A stretch of 54,939 bases of DNA from a bacterium (GTDB taxonomy: Bacteria; Sysuimicrobiota; Sysuimicrobiia; Sysuimicrobiales; Segetimicrobiaceae). Every line of letters begins with the position of its first letter. Within the stretch, counting starts at the first letter, position 1. Positions 16,362 through 28,585 of the stretch are shown here, piece after piece. The stretch lies in the NCBI GenBank assembly GCA_035945995.1, contig DASYZR010000021.1, positions 1 through 54,939 on the forward strand, given 5' to 3'. The notes beneath the pieces were generated by a model. That model saw nothing but the letters and a program-made list of their open reading frames with translations. It was not told the origin of the DNA and ran no database searches. Made by a program: the position numbers and the translations under genes.

Positions 16362-16581
16362 ACATCCCCCCCTTCTCGCCAGACTCGCGCCTGCGCGACG
16401 GCGCCGCGCAGTACGGCGGCCGGCACGCCGGTGACTTGCGAGATGAATCCGGCCCCGGCCGAGCGGGGCAAGACTGCGAGTCCTGCTGCGATGTGGGGAG
16501 GGTATTCTGGAACCTAGAGCCGTGAACTATAGATTCCAGTCTACGGCGCGCACTATATCATATAGACCGTACTCAATGCAA
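16362..16581 (-). promoter_or_regulatory. Promoter and about 185-base structured leader of the YabE-like gene
   Basis: On the minus strand TTGCAT (16581-16576), an 18-base spacer and TATAGT (16557-16552) make a plausible promoter; the -10 box lies in the perfect palindrome CTATAT-C-ATATAG (16553-16565). The transcript would start near 16545 and run about 185 bases before the ATG. The leader can form a hairpin from CTGGAA (16507-16512) and TTCCAG (16534-16539), and GC-rich stems further on. Leaders of this kind often hold cis-regulators, but I cannot match it to a known riboswitch. Confidence 0.45.
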
Positions 16582-16640
16582 GGACGCCTGCGCGAAGTTT
16601 TCTAGAGAAAACCGTGACCCGGTCTGGGCCGGACCCCAGC

Positions 16641-17042
16641 CTACGTGGCCGCCTCCACCAACTCCACGAGAACGCCGTGGAGCGACGCGGGGTGAAGGAA
16701 CGCGACCCGGGCACCGTGCGCGCCCGGTCTGGGCGCCTCGCCCGACACCCGAATGCCCGCGCCCGCGGCGCGGGCGATCGCCGCCTCAATGTCCACCACG
16801 CGAAGGGCGACGTGGTGAATGCCTTCGCCCCGAGCGTTGAGAAACCTGAGGAGCGGGCCGGGCGGCCCGACCGGCTGAATCAGCTCGACGCAGGCCGCCC
16901 CCATGGTGATGAAGGACACCGTCACCCCCTCGCCCGGCAGGGCCGTCCGCTCCCGCGGCGCGAGGTCGAGTGCGGACACGGGAAGGGATGCCGGCGCATC
17001 GAGGCTTCGGACGATGAGCGCCACATGCGCCAGTTGCGGCAC
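16641..17042 (-). CDS. mce: Methylmalonyl-CoA epimerase
   Basis: A 133-residue vicinal-oxygen-chelate protein that interconverts the (2S) and (2R) forms of methylmalonyl-CoA between propionyl-CoA carboxylase and the mutase. The metal ligands expected for the family appear in HVALIV (first histidine), GEGIHHVALRV (second) and the final GVLVELVEA glutamate. The block RPGAHGARVAFLHPASLHGV is diagnostic. The usual FYR(D/E)xLG segment near residue 20 is replaced by a divergent, slightly shorter stretch (LPVSALDL), which is odd. The start is GTG, four bases after the mutase stop, and no independent ribosome site is needed if coupled. Confidence 0.9.
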   Translation of the reverse strand: MPQLAHVALIVRSLDAPASLPVSALDLAPRERTALPGEGVTVSFITMGAACVELIQPVGPPGPLLRFLNARGEGIHHVALRVVDIEAAIARAAGAGIRVSGEAPRPGAHGARVAFLHPASLHGVLVELVEAAT

Positions 17043-17046
17043 CGGC

Positions 17047-18636
17047 TCACACGACCGCCGCCGGCCGGTAGACGCCGAAGCAGCCGCGGAAGGTATCGCA
17101 GATCTCCCCGACCGTCGCGTACGCGCGCACGCAATCGAGGATCGGGGGCAGGAGATTGTCGCGGCCCCGGGCGGCGCCGGCGAGCGCCGCGAGCGTCGCC
17201 TGCACCCGGCCGTGATCGCGCTCCGCCCGCACCCGCCGGAGGCGGGCCCGCTGGTCCTCCACCACGGACGGATCCACGCGCAGGATCGGCGGCACCCGCC
17301 CTTCCTCGCTCTGGTAGCGGTTGACGCCGACGATAACGCGGCGGCCCGCCTCGACCTGCTGCTGCTCGCGGTAGGCGGCCTCGGCGATCTCCCCCTGCAC
17401 GAACCCCTGCTCGATCGCCGCGAGCATCCCGCCCAACTGCCCGATGCGCTCGAGATACGCCTCGGCCCGGCGTTCGATTTCCGCGGTCAGCGTTTCGACG
17501 TAGTAGGATCCGCCGAGCGGGTCCACCGTGGACGGCGCGCCCGTCTCATAGGCGATGATCTGCTGTGTCCGCAGGGCCAACAGCGCCGACTCATCGGTCG
17601 GAAGGGCGAGGGCCTCGTCGCGCGCGTTCGTGTGCAGCGACTGGGTCCCGCCGAGCACCGCGGCGAGCGCCTGGATCGCCACCCGCACGACGTTGTTGTC
17701 CGCCTGCTGGGCGGTGAGGGCCACGCCGGCGGTCTGGGTATGGAACCGCAACATGCCGGAGCGCGGGTCGCGGGCGCCGAACCGCTCGCGCATCGTCCGC
17801 GCCCACAGGCGCCGCGCCGCGCGGAACTTCGCAATCTCCTCGAAGAAGTCCATCTGGGCGTCGAAGAAAAACGCGAGCCGCGGCGCGATGCGGTCGACGT
17901 CCATGCCGGCCTCCTGCGCCGCCCGGAGGTAGGCGATCGCGTTGCCGAGCGTGAAGGCGACTTCCTGGACCGCCGTCGCGCCGGCTTCGCGGATGTGGTA
18001 GCCGCTGATGCTGATCGGGTTCCAGCGGGGCAGGTGATCCGCGCAGTACGCAAACGCGTCCGTCACCAGCCGCATCGACGGCCCGGGTGGATAGATGTAG
18101 GTCCCGCGGGCGATGTACTCTTTCAGGATGTCGTTCTGCGTCGTCCCGTCGATACGGTCCGCCGGGACGCCCTGCCGCTCGGCGACCGCCTGGTACATGC
18201 ACAGCAGTATCGCCGCGGTGGCGTTGATCGTCATGGACGTGCTGACGCGGTCGAGCGGAATCCCGCCGAGGAGCACTTCCATGTCGGCGAGCGAGTCGAT
18301 CGCCACCCCGACCTTGCCGACTTCCGCCTCCGCGAGCGGGTGATCGGAGTCGTAGCCCATCTGGGTCGGCAGATCGAAGGCGATGGAGAGCCCGGTCTGC
18401 CCCTGCTGGAGCAGGTACCGGAAGCGCCGGTTGGACTCTTCGGCGGTGGCGTACCCCGCGTACTGCCGCATCGTCCACAGCCGGCCCCGGTACATCGTCG
18501 GATAGATGCCGCGGGTAAAGGGGGCTTCGCCGGGCAGGCCGATGTCGCGGCGGGGGTCGATCCCGGCCGCGTCGGCGCCGGTGTAGACCCGAGCCACGGG
18601 AATGCCCGATGCCGTCTCGTTCGCGTCGTCCGGCAT
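17047..18636 (-). CDS. Methylmalonyl-CoA mutase, large (catalytic) subunit
   Basis: This 529-residue protein is the substrate-binding TIM-barrel subunit of methylmalonyl-CoA mutase, which rearranges (R)-methylmalonyl-CoA to succinyl-CoA using adenosylcobalamin. The segment [15 protein letters not shown] carries the active-site tyrosine (Y59), and [12 protein letters not shown] the histidine (H214) that contacts cobalamin and substrate. The protein stops after the barrel: the C-terminal B12-binding domain of single-chain mutases is absent, so a separate small subunit is required and is not in this window. GGGGAGG precedes the ATG. The usual chaperone MeaB is also not here. The related isobutyryl- and ethylmalonyl-type mutases are less likely beside an epimerase and a carboxylase. 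Confidence 0.92.
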   Translation of the reverse strand: MPDDANETASGIPVARVYTGADAAGIDPRRDIGLPGEAPFTRGIYPTMYRGRLWTMRQYAGYATAEESNRRFRYLLQQGQTGLSIAFDLPTQMGYDSDHPLAEAEVGKVGVAIDSLADMEVLLGGIPLDRVSTSMTINATAAILLCMYQAVAERQGVPADRIDGTTQNDILKEYIARGTYIYPPGPSMRLVTDAFAYCADHLPRWNPISISGYHIREAGATAVQEVAFTLGNAIAYLRAAQEAGMDVDRIAPRLAFFFDAQMDFFEEIAKFRAARRLWARTMRERFGARDPRSGMLRFHTQTAGVALTAQQADNNVVRVAIQALAAVLGGTQSLHTNARDEALALPTDESALLALRTQQIIAYETGAPSTVDPLGGSYYVETLTAEIERRAEAYLERIGQLGGMLAAIEQGFVQGEIAEAAYREQQQVEAGRRVIVGVNRYQSEEGRVPPILRVDPSVVEDQRARLRRVRAERDHGRVQATLAALAGAARGRDNLLPPILDCVRAYATVGEICDTFRGCFGVYRPAAVV

Positions 18637-18650
18637 GCGGGGGGCCTCCC

Positions 18651-19265
18651 CTACTCTACCGTGGCGAGGAGTTCGTTGCCCGCCACGTCCTGGCCGGGCA
18701 CGACCCGAACCTCGCGGACGGTACCGGCGTGCGGGGCGCGGATCTCCATCTGCATCTTCATCGCCTCCATTATAATCAGCGGCTGGCCCGGCACCACGGC
18801 CGTTCCCGGTTCGGCCCGGATGGCCACGACCAAACCCGGCATGGGAGCCCGGACCTGTCCCGTTCCGGCCGTGACGGCCGCCGTCACGCCGGGGACCCGC
18901 GGAGACCGTCCCACGTCGACGGCGTTCGTGACGCCGTCGATGAGGAGCATCCAGCGGCGGGACCCGCCCAGCGCAGGCTCCGCCCCCGGGCCGCCACGGG
19001 TGGGGTTGTGCCAGGTGGCAACGCCGAGGGTATGCGACCGACCGTCCACGAGCAGCGAGTACCATCCCGGCAGGAGTTCGGCGAGGTCGATCCGGCTCGG
19101 CCGCGTGCGCGACGGGGACCGACGGCCCGCCGGCCGCGTCGGGGTGCCGGTCGCGCGCACGGCAGCCGCCCGCAGGCCCACCCCAAAGACCCTCGGGCCC
19201 TCGGATGTTTCCTCGAGTGCGACCTCCAGGGACACACCGTCCACGCGGACATAATAGGTCGTCAC
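18651..19265 (-). CDS. Biotin carboxyl carrier subunit of an acyl-CoA carboxylase
   Basis: A 204-residue protein ending in a biotinyl/lipoyl attachment domain. The biotin lysine is K170 in [11 protein letters not shown], flanked by [10 protein letters not shown] and the returning strand [11 protein letters not shown]. The N-terminal 120 residues ([16 protein letters not shown] onward) resemble the linker region of propionyl-CoA carboxylase alpha chains. The protein therefore looks like the C-terminal half of a PccA chain made as a separate polypeptide. The start is GTG at 19265, overlapping the stop of the biotin carboxylase gene by four bases (GTGA), which couples their translation. Confidence 0.92.
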   Translation of the reverse strand: MTTYYVRVDGVSLEVALEETSEGPRVFGVGLRAAAVRATGTPTRPAGRRSPSRTRPSRIDLAELLPGWYSLLVDGRSHTLGVATWHNPTRGGPGAEPALGGSRRWMLLIDGVTNAVDVGRSPRVPGVTAAVTAGTGQVRAPMPGLVVAIRAEPGTAVVPGQPLIIMEAMKMQMEIRAPHAGTVREVRVVPGQDVAGNELLATVE

Positions 19266-20764
19266 GACAGGCCTTCGCGTCGCGCCGCCTCGATCCACGC
19301 TCTCCCCGCGTGCGGAACAGCGGCCGGCGCCCCGCGCTCCGTCAGATGCGTGAGCGCCGCGGCGGCGGGACCCGCGATGTCCGGCGCGCTGCGCGGGCGT
19401 CCGTTCCACTCCGTCTCGACAAACCGGGTGGTGTAGGTCCCGTCGCGAAACGCCGGGTGCGCGAGCGCCCACCGGAGGAAGGGCACGGTGGTCGGCACGC
19501 CGGTGATGATCGTCTCGCGCAGCGCCTCGCCGAGGCGCGCGATCGCCTCGGCGCGCGTCTCCCCCCAGGCGATCACTTTCGCCAGCATAGGATCGTAGAA
19601 CCGGGTGACGTCCATGCCGGGTATCAGCGCCGCGTCGACCCGCACGCCCGGGCCGCCCGGCAGCACCACGTGCCCAACGCGGCCGACCCAGGGGACGAAC
19701 CCGGCGTCCGGGTCCTCGGCGGAAATCCGGCCCTCGATGGCGTGGCCGCGCATCGCGACGTCGTCCTGACCGAACGGCAGCGCCGCACCGCCGGCGATCG
19801 CGAATTGCAGGCGCGCCAGGTCGATGCCCGTCACGAGTTCGGTCACCGGGTGCTCCACCTGCAGCCGGGCGTTGATCTCCAGGAAGAAAAAGTCACGGCC
19901 GCTCAGCACGAACTCCACGGTGCCGGCGTTGGCGTAACCGACGGCGCGGGCGGCGGCGATCGCCGCGCGGCCCATGGCGTCCCGCAGCGGCGCGTCGAGC
20001 GCGGGCGACGGGGCTTCTTCGATGACCTTCTGATGACGGCGCTGGATCGAGCACTCCCGTTCGCCGAGGTGGACGACCGCGCCCGCCGCGTCGGCGAGAA
20101 TCTGCACCTCGACGTGCCGGGCGCGGTCGAGCCACCGCTCGAGATACACGCGGTCGTCGCCGAAGGCGCCGCGGGCCTCGCCCCTGGCGAGCCGGACGGC
20201 GGCCGCCAGATCGGCGGCGCGGGACACGAGGTGAATGCCTTTGCCCCCGCCGCCGAACGCGGCTTTGAGCAGCACGGGGAATCCGATCCGCTCCGCTTCC
20301 CGCGCGAGGGCCGCGTCGTCCAGCGGATCGGTGCCCGGCAGGATCGGGACGCCGGCGGCCCGCACGACCCGCCGCGTTTCGGCTTTGTCGCCGCACCGGG
20401 CCAGCGCGGCGGCGGGCGGCCCGACGAATACCAGCCCCGCGCCGGCGCACGCCGCGGCGAGCGCGGGATTCTCGGCCAGGAAGCCGTAGCCGGGGTGCAC
20501 CGCGTCGGCGCCCGACCGGCGGGCGGCGTCGACGATCGCGCCGACCGAGAGATACGACTCCGCCGCCGGCGCCGGGCCGAGCCGGTACGCCTCGTCGGCC
20601 GCGGCGACGTGCGGCGCGGTCCGGTCCGCGTCGCTGTAGACCGCCACCGCCTCGAGGCCGCTCACCCGGCAGGCCCGAATGACGCGCAGCGCGATCTCGC
20701 CCCGGTTGGCGACGAGCACCTTGCGGAGCGCCCCCCCGTTCGAGTCCGGCGGGCGGGCGGCCAT
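19262..20764 (-). CDS. Biotin carboxylase subunit of an acyl-CoA carboxylase
   Basis: A 500-residue ATP-grasp biotin carboxylase that loads CO2 from bicarbonate onto the biotin of the carrier protein. Domain order is biotin carboxylase N ([18 protein letters not shown]), ATP-grasp ([60 protein letters not shown]) and biotin carboxylase C ([16 protein letters not shown]). It is longer than AccC of fatty-acid synthesis (about 450) and has the tail of propionyl/methylcrotonyl carboxylases, but no biotin domain. The ATG at 20764 is one base after the stop of the carboxyltransferase gene (TGACATG), so it is probably translated by coupling. Confidence 0.94.
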   Translation of the reverse strand: MAARPPDSNGGALRKVLVANRGEIALRVIRACRVSGLEAVAVYSDADRTAPHVAAADEAYRLGPAPAAESYLSVGAIVDAARRSGADAVHPGYGFLAENPALAAACAGAGLVFVGPPAAALARCGDKAETRRVVRAAGVPILPGTDPLDDAALAREAERIGFPVLLKAAFGGGGKGIHLVSRAADLAAAVRLARGEARGAFGDDRVYLERWLDRARHVEVQILADAAGAVVHLGERECSIQRRHQKVIEEAPSPALDAPLRDAMGRAAIAAARAVGYANAGTVEFVLSGRDFFFLEINARLQVEHPVTELVTGIDLARLQFAIAGGAALPFGQDDVAMRGHAIEGRISAEDPDAGFVPWVGRVGHVVLPGGPGVRVDAALIPGMDVTRFYDPMLAKVIAWGETRAEAIARLGEALRETIITGVPTTVPFLRWALAHPAFRDGTYTTRFVETEWNGRPRSAPDIAGPAAAALTHLTERGAPAAVPHAGRAWIEAARREGLS

Positions 20765-20765
20765 G

Positions 20766-22322
20766 TCAGAGCGGGATGTTGCCGTGCTTGCGGGACGGGT
20801 TGCGGTCGCGCTTCCCGGCCAGCATCTCCAGGGCGGAAATGAGCCGCGGGCGGGTCTCGCGGGGCTCGATGACGTCGTCGATGTAGCCGCGCTCCGCGGC
20901 GATGTAGGGATTCGCGAAGCGCTCCCGGTACTCCGCGGCGAGACGCGCCCGCATCGCCTTGCGATCATCGGCGGCATCCAGGTCCCGCCGGAAGATGATG
21001 TCGATGGCGCCTTCGGGACCCATCACTGCGATCTCCGCGGTCGGCCAGGCGAGGTTGAGGTCGCCCCGGATGTGCTTGCTCGACATCACGTCGTAGGCGC
21101 CGCCGTAGGCCTTCCGGGTGATCACGGCGAGCTTCGGGACCGTGGCCTCGCAGTAAGCGTACAGCAGCTTTGCCCCGTGCTTGATGATGCCGCCGTGCTC
21201 CTGCGCGGTCCCCGGCAGGAACCCCGGCACGTCGACGAAAGTCACGAGCGGGATGTTGAACGCGTCGCAGAAGCGGACGAATCGCGCGCCTTTGACCGAA
21301 CTGTTGATGTCGAGCACCCCGGCCAGCACGGCCGGCTGCTGCGCCACCACGCCGACGGACCGGCCCCCGAGACGCGCGAAGCCGACCACGAGGTTGGGTG
21401 CGAAGTGCTCGTGGACCTCGAGGAACTCCCCGTGGTCGACGACGCGTCCGATGACGTCCCGCATGTCGTAGGGGCGGTTCGGATCCGCGGGGACGAGCGT
21501 GTCGAGCGCGGCATCCATGCGCTGCGGATCGTCGGCGGCGTCCGCGCGGGGCGCCTCGTCGAGGTTGTTCTGGGGGAGGTAGGTGAGGAGCCGCCGGATC
21601 AGCGCGAGCGCGTCCTCGTCGGAACCGGCCATGAAGTGCGCGACGCCGCTCCGCGTCGCATGCACTTCGGCGCCACCGAGGGCGTCCAGGCTCACGTCCT
21701 CGCGGGTCACCGCCTTCACGACCTGCGGCCCGGTGACGAACATGTAGCTCGTCCCGCGCACCATGATCGTAAAATCGGTGATCGCCGGCGAATAGACCGC
21801 CCCGCCGGCGCAGGGACCCAGAATCGCCGAGATCTGCGGAACGACTCCGCTCGCCAGCGTGTTGCGCAGAAAGATCTCCGCATATCCGCCGAGACTGGCG
21901 ACGCCCTCCTGGATGCGGGCGCCGCCGGAGTCGTTCAGCCCGATCACCGGCGCCCCGTTGCGCACGGCGAGATCCATGATCTTGCAGACCTTCGCGGCGT
22001 GCGCCTCGCCGAGCGAGCCGCCGAGCACCGTAAAGTCCTGGGAGAAGACGTACACGAGGCGTCCGTGGATCGCGCCGTATCCGGTCACCACGCCGTCGCC
22101 GGGGGCCTCGATCTTGTCCAGGCCGAACTCGGTGGCCCGGTGGGACACGAAGCGGTCCAGCTCGACAAACGTGCCGGGGTCGAGAAGCTCCGCGACGCGC
22201 TCGCGCGCGGTGAGCTTCCCGGCGTCGTGCTGCCGGGCGACGCGTTCGTCGCCGCCGCCCGCCTCGGTGCGGGCACGGCGCGCGCGCAATTCTTCGAGGC
22301 GCCGGTCGGGCTGCTCGGGCAC
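20766..22322 (-). CDS. Acyl-CoA carboxyltransferase beta subunit (propionyl-CoA carboxylase type)
   Basis: A 518-residue carboxyltransferase with two crotonase-like halves. The first contains [19 protein letters not shown] and the acyl-CoA oxyanion site [20 protein letters not shown]; the second has [20 protein letters not shown] and [15 protein letters not shown]. With the biotin carboxylase and carrier downstream it would convert propionyl-CoA to (S)-methylmalonyl-CoA. The mutase and epimerase in the same run support propionyl-CoA over acetyl-CoA as substrate, though some such enzymes take both. I place the start at GTG 22322, 13 bases after the preceding stop; the frame further upstream overlaps the neighbour and is not protein-like. 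Confidence 0.93.
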   Translation of the reverse strand: MPEQPDRRLEELRARRARTEAGGGDERVARQHDAGKLTARERVAELLDPGTFVELDRFVSHRATEFGLDKIEAPGDGVVTGYGAIHGRLVYVFSQDFTVLGGSLGEAHAAKVCKIMDLAVRNGAPVIGLNDSGGARIQEGVASLGGYAEIFLRNTLASGVVPQISAILGPCAGGAVYSPAITDFTIMVRGTSYMFVTGPQVVKAVTREDVSLDALGGAEVHATRSGVAHFMAGSDEDALALIRRLLTYLPQNNLDEAPRADAADDPQRMDAALDTLVPADPNRPYDMRDVIGRVVDHGEFLEVHEHFAPNLVVGFARLGGRSVGVVAQQPAVLAGVLDINSSVKGARFVRFCDAFNIPLVTFVDVPGFLPGTAQEHGGIIKHGAKLLYAYCEATVPKLAVITRKAYGGAYDVMSSKHIRGDLNLAWPTAEIAVMGPEGAIDIIFRRDLDAADDRKAMRARLAAEYRERFANPYIAAERGYIDDVIEPRETRPRLISALEMLAGKRDRNPSRKHGNIPL

Positions 22323-22335
22323 CCCGCTCGCGCCC

Positions 22336-22605
22336 CTACGCCTGTGCAGCCGGCTTCGGCAGGACGCGAATCGAAATGATGGCGTGCTTGAAGAACAGCT
22401 CCGGCCCGTCCGCCGTCTCGACCAGCAGCGTGTGGGTCCCGACGTCGAGCACGATCGCCCGGCCGACTTCATACCCGTCCCGGCATCGGAGGTGCACCGG
22501 GGTCCCATCCGCAATGAGCGCCCGGTAGAATCCCTCCTCCACTGAGACGGCCCGCGGGGTCTTGGCTCCGGTTCCCGCGTCCGACACATCGTGCTGCACG
22601 CTCAT
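22336..22605 (-). CDS. Possible internally started Hfq-like protein (89 residues)
   Basis: Inside the preceding frame the ATG at 22605 is preceded by GGAGGGAGGTG at ideal spacing, the best ribosome site in this neighbourhood. Translation from it gives an 89-residue protein: about 22 polar residues and then the complete Hfq-like Sm domain with FFKHAIISI at 71-79. Stand-alone Hfq proteins are 60-110 residues, so the product would be of natural size. The long frame has no stop before it, so both a 414-residue fusion and this short form may be made. Whether it binds RNA is inference from the fold. Confidence 0.45.
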   Translation of the reverse strand: MSVQHDVSDAGTGAKTPRAVSVEEGFYRALIADGTPVHLRCRDGYEVGRAIVLDVGTHTLLVETADGPELFFKHAIISIRVLPKPAAQA

Positions 22606-23580
22606 CGTCGCACCTCCCTCCGCGCGGGCGCCCGCCGCCGGCGCGTCCCCTTCAGGGGGATCCGCGACGGGCTGCCCGTTCGGCGCGAGATTGAAGCGCC
22701 GCGGCGGCAGCGCGTCCACCGACCGGACCCGGGACGCCGTGCCGATTGACGGTCCGCCGGCCGCCTGGCCGGCGGCCGGGGCGAGGGCCCCGCGCTCCTC
22801 GAGGCGGGACGGCGCGTCCCGATCGCTCATCGCCTCCAGGACAAAGTGCCGCATGGCCTCCAGCCGCTCGCGCCGGCCGCCCCCCTCACCCGGGTGCAGT
22901 GGGCGCGCCCCCCCGGCGACGAAGGCGGCGTCCACCAGCCACCGCGTCACGGCGTCGAGCGCGGCGGTGATCGCGGGCTCGCCCGCCGCATCGCGCACGG
23001 GACCTTCGTCGAGCGCCGTGCCGACGTACAGGCGGACGCGGCCGCCGATCGCCGCGGAGACCGCCGCCAGCACCACCGGCCGATCGAGAAAGGTCGCCGT
23101 CCCGACGCGGTCAAGCGCCAGTTGGGCGTGGGGAACGTCGAGCGCGTCGCGCACCGCCGCGATGGTCGCCGCGGCCAGCGCCCGAGGCCGCTCCGCGGCG
23201 TCCCCGCGCCCGTGGGTCCGTCCGGTGGCCGACCGATCCTCCGCGCCGCGCGTCCACCCGAGTTTGATCGTCACGGCGAGTTCGCCCGCCGCGGCCGCCT
23301 CCTCGACCCGTGTCACGCGAAAGCACGGAACCTCGCTCACCGGCACGTCTGTCCGCAACTGGGCGATGCGCACGCGCCACTCGTCGATGGGAATGCCGAA
23401 GTGCGACTGCAGCGCCGCGACGATGCCGTGGCGCAGGCCGCGGCCCTCGGCGGCGGACGATGCGGTGACGTACACGTTCGACACGGCGCCGTCCGGATCC
23501 GTCAAGACGCGCGCGGACGCCACCCCGTGGAGCGTTTCGAGAAACCGCTCGATCTCGTCGGCGAAGATCTGCCGGGGCAT
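22336..23580 (-). CDS. Unknown protein with C-terminal Hfq-like (Sm) domain
   Basis: A 414-residue protein of unknown function. Residues 1-75 form a small alpha/beta domain ([19 protein letters not shown], then [20 protein letters not shown] and [11 protein letters not shown]). A second block of about 130 residues ([12 protein letters not shown], then [14 protein letters not shown], then [20 protein letters not shown]) looks like a duplicated sheet-helix unit. A disordered Ala/Pro/Gly linker follows. Residues about 347-405 match the Sm fold of Hfq: [20 protein letters not shown], then [20 protein letters not shown], where KHAI parallels the YKHAIS motif of Hfq. An in-frame internal start could yield the Sm domain alone. 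GTG 23598 is an alternative start. It lies directly upstream of the carboxylase genes. Confidence 0.7.
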   Translation of the reverse strand: MPRQIFADEIERFLETLHGVASARVLTDPDGAVSNVYVTASSAAEGRGLRHGIVAALQSHFGIPIDEWRVRIAQLRTDVPVSEVPCFRVTRVEEAAAAGELAVTIKLGWTRGAEDRSATGRTHGRGDAAERPRALAAATIAAVRDALDVPHAQLALDRVGTATFLDRPVVLAAVSAAIGGRVRLYVGTALDEGPVRDAAGEPAITAALDAVTRWLVDAAFVAGGARPLHPGEGGGRRERLEAMRHFVLEAMSDRDAPSRLEERGALAPAAGQAAGGPSIGTASRVRSVDALPPRRFNLAPNGQPVADPPEGDAPAAGARAEGGATMSVQHDVSDAGTGAKTPRAVSVEEGFYRALIADGTPVHLRCRDGYEVGRAIVLDVGTHTLLVETADGPELFFKHAIISIRVLPKPAAQA

Positions 23581-23614
23581 GGCCCGCCTATTCTCCACGC
23601 CGGAAGCCGTCCCT

Positions 23615-26662
<3,048 letters not shown>

Positions 26663-26683
26663 AGACGCTCCTCCGCCCGCTTC

Positions 26684-27916
26684 CTAGGCGCCGGCAGGCT
26701 GCAGCACGCGCTCTTCAAAGGACGCGAGCGTCGGCTTGATGCGCACCGGTGCCTGAAGCTGCCCTTCCACGGCCTCGAGCGCTTTGAGCCCGATGCCGGT
26801 GATGTACGCCACCACGGTCTCGTCCGGATCGATGGCGCCGGCCAGCGCCAGCTTCCGCAGCACGCCGACGGTCACCCCGCCGGCCGGCTCCGTGAACAGG
26901 CCTTCGGTTTCCGCGAGCAGCCGGATCGCGTCCACCACCTCGCCGTCGGTCACCGCCTCAACGGCGCCGCCGCTGCGGCGGGCGATGTCCAGGACGTAGG
27001 CCCCGTCCGCCGGACTGCCGATCGCGAGCGACTTCGCGACCGTGTGGGGGACCACCGGGACGACGGTGTCCGTCTCCCCCCGGTACGCCGCGGCGATCGG
27101 CCCGCAGCCCTCGGCCTGCGCGGCCGTCATCCGGATCTGGTGCTCGGGGATCACCCCGAGCCGCTGAAACTCCTCGAACCCCTTGTGGATCTTGACGAAC
27201 ATGTTGCCGGAGCCCACCGGGACGACGACGCGGTCCGGCGCGCGCCAGCCGAGCTGCTCGGCCACCTCGAACGCGAGCGTCTTCGCGCCTTCCGAGTAGT
27301 ACGGCCGGAGGTTCACGTTGGCGATGGCCCACCGATGCTCTTCACCGATCTCCAGGCAGAGCCGGTTGACGTCGTCGTAGGTCCCGTCGACCTCGACGAT
27401 CGTCGGCCGGTAGACCGACGTCGTGACTACCTTCGCATGCTCGAGCCCCGTCGGGATGAACACCACCGCGCGGAGACCGGCCTTGGCCGCGTGGGCGGCG
27501 ACGGCATTCGCCAGGTTGCCCGTGCTCGCGCAGGACAACACGGCGAAGTCGAACGTCCGGGCGGCGGCGAGCGCGACCGCGACGACGCGGTCCTTGAACG
27601 ACCACGTCGGATTCCGGGTGTCGTTCTTCAAGTACAGGTGGTTCAGTCCGAGGGCGCGGCCGAGACGTTCCGCGCGGACGAGCGGCGTGTACCCGGGCGC
27701 CAGGTCCCAGGACGGCACGCGGTCGACCGGCAGGAAATCCTGGTAGCGCCAGATCGAGACCGGACCGGAGAGGATCCGCGTCCGCAGCGCGTCGCCGCTC
27801 GCCCCGCCGTGATCGTACCGGACCTCGAGCGGACCGAAGCACGCCTCGCACACGAAGATCGGATCGAGCGTGTACCGCCGGTCGCACTCGCGACACACCA
27901 GCGCAGTTGCTCCCAT
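26684..27916 (-). CDS. Threonine synthase-like PLP enzyme (SAM-riboswitch controlled)
   Basis: A 410-residue fold-type-II PLP enzyme of the threonine synthase family. An N-terminal zinc ribbon uses C8, C11, C23 and C26. The PLP lysine is K108 in RNPTWSFKDRVV; classical threonine synthases have glycine where this protein has W105. Further motifs are SCASTGNLANAVAA, VPVGSGNMF (phosphate loop), AEGCGPIAAA and TEPAGGVTVG. Threonine synthase converts O-phosphohomoserine to threonine; fold-type-II relatives can instead replace a leaving group with sulfide. The SAM-I riboswitch upstream and the sulfur-carrier gene downstream argue for sulfur metabolism. GGGAGGGGAGAG precedes the ATG. True threonine synthase remains the conservative call. 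Confidence 0.85.
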   Translation of the reverse strand: MGATALVCRECDRRYTLDPIFVCEACFGPLEVRYDHGGASGDALRTRILSGPVSIWRYQDFLPVDRVPSWDLAPGYTPLVRAERLGRALGLNHLYLKNDTRNPTWSFKDRVVAVALAAARTFDFAVLSCASTGNLANAVAAHAAKAGLRAVVFIPTGLEHAKVVTTSVYRPTIVEVDGTYDDVNRLCLEIGEEHRWAIANVNLRPYYSEGAKTLAFEVAEQLGWRAPDRVVVPVGSGNMFVKIHKGFEEFQRLGVIPEHQIRMTAAQAEGCGPIAAAYRGETDTVVPVVPHTVAKSLAIGSPADGAYVLDIARRSGGAVEAVTDGEVVDAIRLLAETEGLFTEPAGGVTVGVLRKLALAGAIDPDETVVAYITGIGLKALEAVEGQLQAPVRIKPTLASFEERVLQPAGA

Positions 27917-27959
27917 CTCTCCCCTCCCACCTGGTTCGCTGCGCCCCGTCGGACGCAAC

Positions 27960-27990
27960 AAAAATCCCCCTCCCAACTCCGAAGGGGGAT
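27960..27990 (-). terminator. Rho-independent terminator of the SAM riboswitch
   Basis: On the minus strand ATCCCCCT (27990-27983) pairs with AGGGGGAT (27971-27964), and the stem runs straight into a tract of five T. It lies 7 bases after the aptamer and 43 bases before the ATG, the standard place for the expression platform of a transcription-attenuating riboswitch. Confidence 0.88.
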
Positions 27991-27996
27991 CACTCC

Positions 27997-28109
27997 CTCT
28001 TATCTACCGGAATTGGATCTTCCGCGGGATTTAGCACCACGCCAGGCGGGAAAACCTGGTAGGCTGCCGGGTGTCATCGGGCCCGTCCCTCGACCACTCT
28101 GGATAAGAG
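27997..28109 (-). promoter_or_regulatory. SAM-I (S-box) riboswitch aptamer
   Basis: The minus strand carries the S-box consensus: P1 strand CTCTTATC (28109-28102), then AGAGTGGTCGAGGGAC, GGGCCCGATGACACCCGGCA, a variable P3 arm containing CCTGG, GTGGTGCTAAATCCCGC, and the closing P1 strand GATAAGAG (28004-27997). The eight-base P1 helix is perfect, and the kink-turn and SAM-binding core are intact. SAM binding would favour the downstream terminator and switch off the threonine-synthase-like gene and whatever is cotranscribed. S-box elements normally control methionine, cysteine and SAM genes, so this target is unusual. Confidence 0.95.
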
Positions 28110-28129
28110 TTGCTATTCAGTTATGACTT

Positions 28130-28158
28130 ACGGTAGCACACACGTCTGTCGGTGTCAA
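28130..28158 (-). promoter_or_regulatory. Promoter of the SAM-riboswitch transcript
   Basis: A consensus TTGACA (28158-28153) is followed after 17 bases by TACCGT (28135-28130) on the minus strand. The predicted transcript start, near 28123, lies about 14 bases before the aptamer. Confidence 0.65.
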
Positions 28159-28188
28159 TTCGAACAACTCAACTGTGTAATAGCTCAA

Positions 28189-28229
28189 TGATTCTGTCAC
28201 CCCATGACGGATCAGTGATTCTGTCACCC
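28189..28229 (+). repeat. Two 14-bp direct repeats beside the transposase fragment
   Basis: TGATTCTGTCACCC occurs at 28189-28202 and 28216-28229 with a period of 27 bases, immediately before the transposase fragment. Repeats like this are often the terminal or transposase-binding sites at an insertion-sequence end, so this is probably the left end of a decayed element. Confidence 0.6.
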
Positions 28230-28236
28230 TGGAAGG

Positions 28237-28536
28237 ATGAACAGGGGGAGCGTCACTTTGAGCAAGAGAGAGCAGCAACGAGCTCATGTCCTGGCCCAGG
28301 TCGTCGAGGGGCACCTCACCGTGCCTAACGCAGCCCGACTCCTGCGCCTCTCGTTCCGGCACCTCCGGCGGCTGCTGGCGAAGGTTCGCCTCCACGGTCC
28401 CGCGGCGCTCGCCCATGGCAACCGCGGACGGGCGTCCCCGCGCTGCCTCGCCGAGGCCCTCCGGACGCAGGTCCTCACGCTGGCCCGCGCGCGTTACGCC
28501 GGCTTTTCCGAAATGTTTTTGCGTTGTGATCAATGA
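28237..28536 (+). pseudogene. Transposase N-terminal fragment (ISNCY/IS1202-like)
   Basis: A 99-codon frame whose first 85 or so residues look like the helix-turn-helix head of an ISNCY/IS481-like transposase: LSKREQQRAHVLAQVVEGHL, VPNAARLLRLSFRHLRRLLA, GPAALAHGNRGRASPR. The similarity stops after LARARYAGF; the remaining residues (SEMFLRCDQ) are unrelated and the DDE catalytic domain is missing. Translation probably began at a TTG near 28258, after AGGGGGAG, rather than at the first ATG. I regard it as the stump of an inserted element left after a deletion, with the paired repeats just upstream as its end. Confidence 0.7.
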
Positions 28537-28569
28537 ACGCGTGCGGCGCGCCGTCGGCCGGGGTGGAAT

Positions 28570-28578
28570 TGCTATACT
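28570..28578 (+). promoter_or_regulatory. Extended -10 box of a probably leaderless lgt transcript
   Basis: TGCTATACT has the TGn extension and a good -10 hexamer. It ends seven bases before the lgt ATG, and no Shine-Dalgarno sequence lies between. The transcript therefore probably starts at the start codon itself. No convincing -35 box is seen. Confidence 0.55.
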
Positions 28579-28585
28579 GGCCTCG

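Noticed and set aside
16362-16545. ydaO (c-di-AMP) riboswitch before the YabE-like gene
   Set aside because: The leader contains a vaguely similar ATCTCGCAAG stretch, but the conserved GGGGGAACC and GGTGAATC cores are not found.
14607-19254. Two long plus-strand open frames (636 and 783 codons)
   Set aside because: They lie opposite rsmA, yabE, mce and the mutase gene, whose products have clear family motifs; the antisense frames do not.
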